NCBI RefSeq assembly: GCF_016919385.1
Contig: NZ_CP070351.1
Coordinates: 3,534,001-3,598,000, forward strand
Length of the DNA stretch: 64,000 nucleotides
From: Gordonia sp. PDNC005
Lineage (GTDB): Bacteria; Actinomycetota; Actinomycetes; Mycobacteriales; Mycobacteriaceae
Direction of reading: 5' to 3'
How positions within the stretch are numbered: the stretch's first letter is position 1; every line of letters starts with the position of its first letter. The notes beneath the pieces were generated by a model. That model searched no databases. It was not told where the DNA came from and saw nothing but the letters and a program-made list of their open reading frames with translations. Position numbers and translations under genes: made by a program. Of the stretch, positions 58,691 through 64,000 are shown piece by piece.

Positions 58691-59377
58691 TCAGTCGCAG
58701 TATCCGCAGTGCCCGGTGGCGGGCAGTGCGGTGAAACAGGTCGGGCACAGCCGAGGCTTGGGCTCTTCCCGATCCGCGGCCTTGGCGGACTTCGGCTTTG
58801 CGGCCGCGCGCGGCTTCGGCTCCGCCTTGGCTCGGGGCTCGGCTTTCGCCTTCGGTGCGGCCTTCGGTTTGGCCGTCTTGCGCGGCGCCTGTGCGCGAGC
58901 GGCGACGGCACGACGCTCGGCGACGCGCGGAGCAAGGATCGGTCGTGCTCCCGGCGGCATCGCGGCTCCCGCGAACACGTAACAGTCGAACCGTGCGACG
59001 GCCGCGTCGCGATCAGGATCCTCCGGCTTGTCCCGGCCAGCCACCTCGACGACGTGGAGGTAGGCGTCCCCGACACTCTCGTCCAGGCGAACGCAGAGCG
59101 ACGCGAGGAGAGGTTCGCCCTCGCCACGCAGGCGGGTCACTGCCGCGAGGAGATCGTTGATCCACAGGCGGACGGGACGGCCGGCGCGGATGCCGGTCTC
59201 GCTCTGCACCTTCGACGCGACCTCGGCTTGCGTGATGAGTGAGCCGAAGACCTTCGCCGTCTCGATCAGGAGGTCCCGAGCGACGGGGGCCCACTCGGCG
59301 AGCGCCTCGGTGAACGGAATGGGCAGTTCGCCAGGCTCGCGAAATGCGGTGGTGGCGGAGTCGTCGTCGGAGTGCAC
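58691..59377 (-). CDS. Unknown protein with Lys/Ala/Pro-rich linker and zinc ribbon
   Basis: The 228-residue protein has an N-terminal folded part of about 150 residues (FTEALAEWAPVARDLLIETAKVFGSLITQAEVASKVQSETG), then a lysine/alanine/proline-rich low-complexity linker, and ends in a CPTC...CGYC zinc ribbon (RLCPTCFTALPATGHCGYCD). A soluble, possibly DNA- or RNA-binding role is suggested by the basic linker and ribbon. GTG 59377 follows TATTTT after 6 bases. I do not recognise the family. Confidence 0.65.
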   Translation of the reverse strand: MHSDDDSATTAFREPGELPIPFTEALAEWAPVARDLLIETAKVFGSLITQAEVASKVQSETGIRAGRPVRLWINDLLAAVTRLRGEGEPLLASLCVRLDESVGDAYLHVVEVAGRDKPEDPDRDAAVARFDCYVFAGAAMPPGARPILAPRVAERRAVAARAQAPRKTAKPKAAPKAKAEPRAKAEPKPRAAAKPKSAKAADREEPKPRLCPTCFTALPATGHCGYCD

Positions 59378-59471
59378 CCAATGAAAATATTCCGGTTGCG
59401 CGACCGTAGTCGAATCGCGAGGTCAGGTTGTGACGGACAACCCGTTCCCAAGTCGTGACCAACCACCACTT

Positions 59472-59485
59472 GTTACTGAAGTAAC
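59472..59485. promoter_or_regulatory. Small palindrome upstream of SGNH hydrolase gene
   Basis: GTTACT-GA-AGTAAC lies 24 bases before the SGNH hydrolase start and 95 bases upstream of the divergent zinc-ribbon gene. It is a TetR- or MarR-sized operator candidate; no regulator gene adjoins. Confidence 0.35.
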
Positions 59486-59508
59486 TGATGTAGTTCAGTG
59501 GGACTATT

Positions 59509-60339
59509 GTGACGAAACTTCTGCGCACCCATATTCGTACGGCCGCCCTCGGTGCGGTCAGCGTCGGCGTCGCCGTGACACTGAGCGCCCCCGCGCCCGC
59601 GTCGGCACTACCCGCCATGCCCGACTTATCGTCGCTGTCGAACTCCTCGGCAGGCCTCCCCTCCGTTCTGGAGATCCTTCCGGGACTGCTCCAGCAGGCT
59701 CCCCTCCCGAGGCCGGACGGACGGACACACTGCACGAAGGTGGTGCAGATCGGCGACTCGACATCGGTCTCCGCCGACTCCGCAACCGCACTCCCCCGCG
59801 CAGACGACACGGCGACAGCGCAGTACGGCAGGGTCGGCGTCAGCTCGGTGGCCGTCGACGCCCTGTCTGGGCGGGCTATCGTCGGCGGTCCCGGCGTCGA
59901 TGCCGAGCACGCCGTGACCTCACGTTCGGCCTCGGCGGGGAACGCCTGCTGGGTGATCGCGATGGGCGTCAACGACGCAGGCGCCATCAGCGGCGGCAGT
60001 TCCGTCGGTGCAGACGAACGCATCGACCGCATCATGAAGCAACTGACCGGTCGGGCCGTGCTGTGGCCGACGATCGCGTCGTCCAACCCGTCGAACCCCG
60101 CGTTCGGCAGGGCGTCGATGAAGGCGTTCAACGACGCCCTCCGCCGTGCGACCACTCGCTACCCCAACCTCGCCGTCTACGACTGGGCCGCCACGGCTCG
60201 TCCAGAGATGTTCACCGACGGCATCCACTACACGTCGGCTGCCTATGCCGACCGCAATCGTCGATTCGCCGATGCGCTGGCTGCCGCCTATCCGACGGGC
60301 GGCGGCGCGTCGCCGACCAGGGCCTGGATAGCGGGCTGA
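59509..60339 (+). CDS. Secreted SGNH/GDSL-type hydrolase
   Basis: The 276-residue protein has a Sec signal (cleavage near ASALP, about 31-35), a serine/leucine/proline-rich pro-region, and an SGNH fold: block I QIGDSTSVS with catalytic serine 84, block III GVND (153-156), and block V FTDGIHYT with the Asp-x-x-His pair. It probably removes or adds acyl groups on cell-surface glycans or lipids. It converges on an acyltransferase that itself carries an SGNH domain. Confidence 0.8.
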   Translation: MTKLLRTHIRTAALGAVSVGVAVTLSAPAPASALPAMPDLSSLSNSSAGLPSVLEILPGLLQQAPLPRPDGRTHCTKVVQIGDSTSVSADSATALPRADDTATAQYGRVGVSSVAVDALSGRAIVGGPGVDAEHAVTSRSASAGNACWVIAMGVNDAGAISGGSSVGADERIDRIMKQLTGRAVLWPTIASSNPSNPAFGRASMKAFNDALRRATTRYPNLAVYDWAATARPEMFTDGIHYTSAAYADRNRRFADALAAAYPTGGGASPTRAWIAG

Positions 60340-60357
60340 AGCGAGTGCGACACCTGC

Positions 60358-62529
60358 CTACAGCGGACAGGTGATGTTCGGGTCGCGCTCACCACGCACG
60401 GCCTGACGGAGCCCCTGTTCCACCGCGTCCACGTAGAGCCGCAGGCCGGGGCCCACCGGATGGACGCCGTCGGCGCCGAGGTCGCCGGGATTGGCCGCAG
60501 CGATCGAGCACCAGGGCGCGAGGAACACGTTCGGCTTGCGTTTGACATAGCGGAGCACCTGATTCGCCGCCTGCGGAATGCCGTCGACGGGCCCGAAGGG
60601 GACGACGAGCACCACTTTTCGGTCCGGACCGAGCATTCGCATGATGCGGTTGAGCTGGCCGGGGAACGCCTGGCCGTTGGTTCCGAAACCGAGGACGACG
60701 AACTCGCGCATCTTGTCATTGGCCAGCAGATCGGCGAGCACGCCTTCGCCGCCCGAGTAGTGCCGCGACACCTCGGCGTCGATGTAGATGCCTGGCAGTC
60801 TCCTCCGCAGCGCTTGGGACGACGCGAGCATCACCGAGTCGCCGACCGCGGTCACCTCAGGCCCCGTCGGAAGCTCGCGCGACGGTTTCGGCGGCAGGAC
60901 AACAGCGGGAGCCTCATTCGCCTGGCGCTGCATCTCGGCCAGATCGTCGAGTTGCTGTTCCAGAGCCGACTTCGACGGACTCGATCCGAGCGCCGAACCG
61001 GCGAGCATCACCACGGCCAGAACCGCCGCCACACCTGCGAGCGGTGCGACCCGTCGAGCACTGGCACCTACCGCGGTCAGCACACCTCGGAAGCCGAGCC
61101 GGCGGAACGGCGTCTCGATCCAGCGGTACGAGAATTCGGACAGTGCAACACTGACGGCGGCCGCGATCACCCCGATCATCCAGCCGGGCATCGTGTGCGT
61201 CGCGTCGATCCCACTGCCGTTGATCAGTTCGCGCGTGAAGATGAATGCGGGCCAATGCCACAGATAGAGACTGAAAGACCGCGCGCCGAACCACCGCAGC
61301 GCGCGGTTGCTCAACACCGTGGGAATCGGCCCCGCTTCGCGGACCGCATTATGCACCAGGACCGTCGTCAGCAGGCAGGCCACGAGCAGGCCGCCGCGGT
61401 ACGTGGCCGACGCCGTGTCGGGGAGGACGAACAGCATCACGATGAGCCCGACAAAAGCGACCGGCGCAACGATCACTCCGAGCCATTTCGCGACCACCGG
61501 GCTACGTCGCAGCGGCCAGGAGTCGACGGCGTCGGACGCGGGCGCCGTGATGACCAGGGCCAGTGCGGCACCCGCGAGCAGCCCGAACAGGTGCGTGTCA
61601 CTGCCGAAGTACACACGACTCGGGTCGGCGGCCGGATCGTGCAGCAAGGCCATCGCAGCCGCTGAGGCCAGGCCGAGGACGGTGGCGATCACCGCCGCGA
61701 CGAGCAGGCGACGCCGGATGTCCAGCTTTCGCGTGAGCACCATGACGCCGAGGAACATCAGCGGCCAGATCACGTAGAACTGCTCTTCGATCGCCAACGA
61801 CCAGTAGTGCATGAAGATGCGCGGTGTGGTCTCGGCGAAGTAGCTCTGCGACTGCACGATCTGCACCCAGTTGTTCACGAACAGCAGTGAGCTGAAGAAC
61901 TGCTCTTTCAGCTTCACTGCGACGTCGCCGCCGATGAGTCCGGCGACCGCACTGGACACCACCAGTACGGCGACGGACGCGGGCAGGATCCGGCGCGCTC
62001 GACGTGTCCAGAACCCGTTGAGCGACACCCGTCCGCCTGCACCGAACTCGCGGACAAGGAGAGACGTGATCAGGAAACCCGAGAGGACGAAGAAGATGTC
62101 GACGCCGAGATATCCGCCGCGCATCACATCTCCGAACAGGTGATAGATGACGACGGAGAGCACTGCAATACCGCGCAGGCCGTCGAGGGCCGGGGCCCGA
62201 CGGATCCCACCCGTCTTGGGCTGCGGCTTCAGCGCGGGCTCCGGATCAGCCTCTGGTTCTGGCTTGGAATCTGGTTCCGGCGCGACTGCTTCCGGCTCCA
62301 CAACCAGTCCGGCAACCGGGAAGGTCAGGTCGACGGGCTCTTCGACAACCGGATCGACGGTCTCGTCGACCGGCTCCGGTGCAGGCGGGGCGTCCGGCAA
62401 AGTCTCTTCGACAACGTTGATGACGTCGTCGGATTCGGGCAGCGCGACGTCCACGGTCTCTTCGACGAGCCGCGGTTTCCGGATGGCGACAGTGTGGACG
62501 CGTGGGCGCTCGGTGATCGTTCCCGTCAT
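60358..62529 (-). CDS. OafA/YrhL-type acyltransferase with SGNH domain
   Basis: The 723-residue membrane enzyme has an acidic, proline/valine-rich cytoplasmic N-terminus (to about 90), an acyltransferase-3 domain of about ten helices (ALDGLRGIAVLSVVIYHLFGD; GVDIFFVLSGFLITSLL) and a C-terminal extracytoplasmic SGNH domain (VTAVGDSVMLASSQ; GADGVHPVGPG). Such proteins O-acylate cell-wall polymers or glycolipids, moving acetyl or other acyl groups across the membrane. GGAG lies 8 bases before ATG 62529; GTG 62538 is the alternative start. Confidence 0.9.
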   Translation of the reverse strand: MTGTITERPRVHTVAIRKPRLVEETVDVALPESDDVINVVEETLPDAPPAPEPVDETVDPVVEEPVDLTFPVAGLVVEPEAVAPEPDSKPEPEADPEPALKPQPKTGGIRRAPALDGLRGIAVLSVVIYHLFGDVMRGGYLGVDIFFVLSGFLITSLLVREFGAGGRVSLNGFWTRRARRILPASVAVLVVSSAVAGLIGGDVAVKLKEQFFSSLLFVNNWVQIVQSQSYFAETTPRIFMHYWSLAIEEQFYVIWPLMFLGVMVLTRKLDIRRRLLVAAVIATVLGLASAAAMALLHDPAADPSRVYFGSDTHLFGLLAGAALALVITAPASDAVDSWPLRRSPVVAKWLGVIVAPVAFVGLIVMLFVLPDTASATYRGGLLVACLLTTVLVHNAVREAGPIPTVLSNRALRWFGARSFSLYLWHWPAFIFTRELINGSGIDATHTMPGWMIGVIAAAVSVALSEFSYRWIETPFRRLGFRGVLTAVGASARRVAPLAGVAAVLAVVMLAGSALGSSPSKSALEQQLDDLAEMQRQANEAPAVVLPPKPSRELPTGPEVTAVGDSVMLASSQALRRRLPGIYIDAEVSRHYSGGEGVLADLLANDKMREFVVLGFGTNGQAFPGQLNRIMRMLGPDRKVVLVVPFGPVDGIPQAANQVLRYVKRKPNVFLAPWCSIAAANPGDLGADGVHPVGPGLRLYVDAVEQGLRQAVRGERDPNITCPL

Positions 62530-62707
62530 CGGATGCACTCCTGCCGCGCCTGTTTGTCGACGGCGTCAACGCAGAGCACGCGGCCCAGCATAACGGAGCA
62601 GATCGGCCACAGCCGATCGGACGACAGGCGTTCGTCATCCGTTCGATGCACGTCACAGTGAGGGCGTTCGGGAGCGGCCGTGGACGAGTCCGGTTCGTCG
62701 CGGCTGC

Positions 62708-62794
62708 TAGAATCGCAAGCTGCGAACCCGGCACCTGCCAGGGGAAACGCGGTGTCCACCCGACTGCAGGTGGGAGCAGGAACGGGAGACGACC
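62708..62794 (+). promoter_or_regulatory. Promoter and possibly structured leader of last acyltransferase gene
   Basis: A good -10 box, TAGAAT (62708-62713), lies 81 bases upstream of the ATG, unusually far for this window. The leader contains CACCTGC (62732-62738) able to pair with GCAGGTG (62766-62772), and a GGGAGACG ribosome site. The pairing could control translation. I could not match it to a known riboswitch. Confidence 0.35.
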
Positions 62795-64000
62795 ATGGCG
62801 AATCCGGCGGTGAGCGGGGCCGGGAAGTCGGAGTCGTCCGGAAAAGCCGCCAGCCCCGCCTACCGCACCGACCTCGACGGACTCCGCGGTATCGCCATCG
62901 CCCTCGTCGCCTGCTTCCACGTGTGGTTCGGTCGGGTTTCCGGCGGCGTCGACGTGTTCCTCACCCTGTCCGGATACTTCTTCATCGGGTCACTGGTCCG
63001 ACACACCATCCACAGCCAGTCGAGCTTGATCGGTTTCGGCGAGACGATCAGCCCCTGGCCACGACTCAAGCGGCTGCTGCGGCGGCTGCTCCCTGCGCTC
63101 TACACAGTCCTGATCGTCGTAGCGCTGCTGACGATTGCAGTCATCGCACAGACTCGCTGGCTGAACGTCGGGCGCGAGGTGATCGCGAGCGCCCTGTACT
63201 TCCAGAACTATCACCTGGCGAAGAACTCGCAGGACTACCTGGCCGCAAGTTCGGCCAACAGTCCTCTCCAGCATCTGTGGTCCATGTCGATGCAGGGCCA
63301 GTTCTTCGTCGGAGCCCTGCTGGTCCTGCTGACGGTCGCCGGCGTCATCAAGATCCTCGGTTCACGCTTCGAGGTGTTCACTCGGCCCGTGGTGGTCCGT
63401 GCGATCTTCGCCGTGCTCGTCGGCGCGGTGGCGGCCGCATCGTTCGTCTGGGCGCAGCACCGGCTGCACATCGATCAGCCGTACAACTACTACGACACCC
63501 TGTCGCGACTGTGGGAGCCGCTGGTCGGCGGCCTTCTCGCGATATGGATGCCGACCTGGCGGGTGCCGACGCGGATCCGCAGCGCCGTGACCGTCGCCGC
63601 GCTGATCGTCATCGCCACCTGCGGTTGGTGGATCGACGGCGTAGCCGAGTACCCCGCAGCACTGGCGTGGGTCCCGGTCGGGGCGACGCTGCTGATCATC
63701 TGGTCCGGCCAGGTCTCCCCCGGTCAGAACCGGCCCGCGGCGAACGGGATGCTCGCGAGTCACCGAGCCGTCTGGTTGGGCGGACTGTCGTACTCGCTGT
63801 ACCTGATCCACTGGCCGCTGCTGATCTTCTACCTGACCTGGCACGGGACCGACCACGCGACGTTCGTCGAGGGCACCGCGATCCTCGCCGTGTCCCTCGG
63901 CCTCGCGTGGTTGATGAAGCGGTACGTCGAGGATCCCATGCGGGGCGGAGGACGGTCGTCCATCACACACGTGCGGTGGCCGTCGCACCCGCGCGTGACC
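62795..64000 (+). CDS. Acyltransferase-3 family membrane protein (runs off right edge)
   Basis: An open frame from ATG 62795 continues without stop to the window end (402 codons visible). After a short cytoplasmic lead it shows the acyltransferase-3 signatures LDGLRGIAIALVACFHVWFG, GGVDVFLTLSGYFFIGSLV and a later WLGGLSYSLYLIHWPLLIFYL. It is a second OafA/YrhL-like enzyme, divergent from the first; a C-terminal SGNH domain may follow outside the window. It is probably part of the same surface O-acylation function. Confidence 0.88.
   Translation, partial: MANPAVSGAGKSESSGKAASPAYRTDLDGLRGIAIALVACFHVWFGRVSGGVDVFLTLSGYFFIGSLVRHTIHSQSSLIGFGETISPWPRLKRLLRRLLPALYTVLIVVALLTIAVIAQTRWLNVGREVIASALYFQNYHLAKNSQDYLAASSANSPLQHLWSMSMQGQFFVGALLVLLTVAGVIKILGSRFEVFTRPVVVRAIFAVLVGAVAAASFVWAQHRLHIDQPYNYYDTLSRLWEPLVGGLLAIWMPTWRVPTRIRSAVTVAALIVIATCGWWIDGVAEYPAALAWVPVGATLLIIWSGQVSPGQNRPAANGMLASHRAVWLGGLSYSLYLIHWPLLIFYLTWHGTDHATFVEGTAILAVSLGLAWLMKRYVEDPMRGGGRSSITHVRWPSHPRVT

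Noticed and set aside
62713..62794. Possible known riboswitch (for example c-di-AMP type) before the last acyltransferase gene
   Set aside because: GAACCC and GGGGAA elements are present, but I could not fit the leader to the conserved core of any riboswitch class. It is kept only as an unnamed candidate leader.

Overview
The window is GC-rich DNA from a mycolic-acid-bearing actinobacterium (Mycobacteriales). It encodes two arabinosyltransferases of the Emb family, two secreted mycolyltransferase-like esterases, an LpqN-type lipoprotein, an MmpS-like membrane protein and a DUF222/HNH protein. A block with tadA, a TadA-associated protein, tyrA and a HisC-type aminotransferase resembles the Rv3752c-Rv3754/Rv3772 part of the Mycobacterium tuberculosis chromosome. 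Gordonia or a close relative is my best guess. This rests on protein families and gene order, not on a database match. I see no prophage, insertion sequence, CRISPR array or plasmid gene. It looks like ordinary, densely packed chromosome, about 63 genes with no gap over 300 bases.

Layout. 0-3 kb: left-edge lipoprotein (partial), a stand-alone LigD-type polymerase and an ATP-dependent ligase (end joining). 3-8.3 kb: an Lrp regulator divergent from a leucine/valine dehydrogenase, then two tandem Tat-exported phospholipases C. 8.3-12.3 kb: DUF456 protein, gluQRS, DUF222/HNH protein, LpqN-like lipoprotein. 12.3-18.4 kb: a tgt, D-threonine-aldolase-like, AraC, VOC operon, a lipoprotein, and divergent murF and ddl. 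18.4-26 kb: small proteins, three tRNAs, a protein of 20-residue repeats, tadA, tyrA, a frameshifted Excalibur-domain gene, and the aminotransferase. 26-29.5 kb: two mycolyltransferases and an unknown 400-residue protein. 29.5-33 kb: an ABC exporter and two-component operon. 33-43.3 kb: a GAF regulator, two emb genes, an aldehyde dehydrogenase and DUF779. 43-59 kb: an accessory stretch of small regulator-plus-target units (SDR pair, YeiH/LysR, solo LysR-like domain with a DUF5997-like protein and FUSC, MFS/GlxA, HxlR with thioesterase and isochorismatase, LysR/EamA, MHS transporter). 59.5-64 kb: an SGNH hydrolase and two acyltransferase-3 proteins, the last running off the right edge.

Three themes stand out. 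First, more than twenty genes start 6-8 nt after a TANNNT -10 box, so leaderless transcription appears to be the default, and this decides many starts. Second, most regulator/target pairs carry clear palindromic operator candidates in the short divergent gap. Third, several proteins depart from their family: a Tgt without its zinc cysteines, a LysR effector domain without DNA-binding domain, and a coiled 20-residue repeat protein. I did not find a clearly new multi-gene defence or biosynthetic system. The solo-LysR/DUF5997 pair, the unusual Tgt and the repeat protein are the best candidates for undescribed biology.
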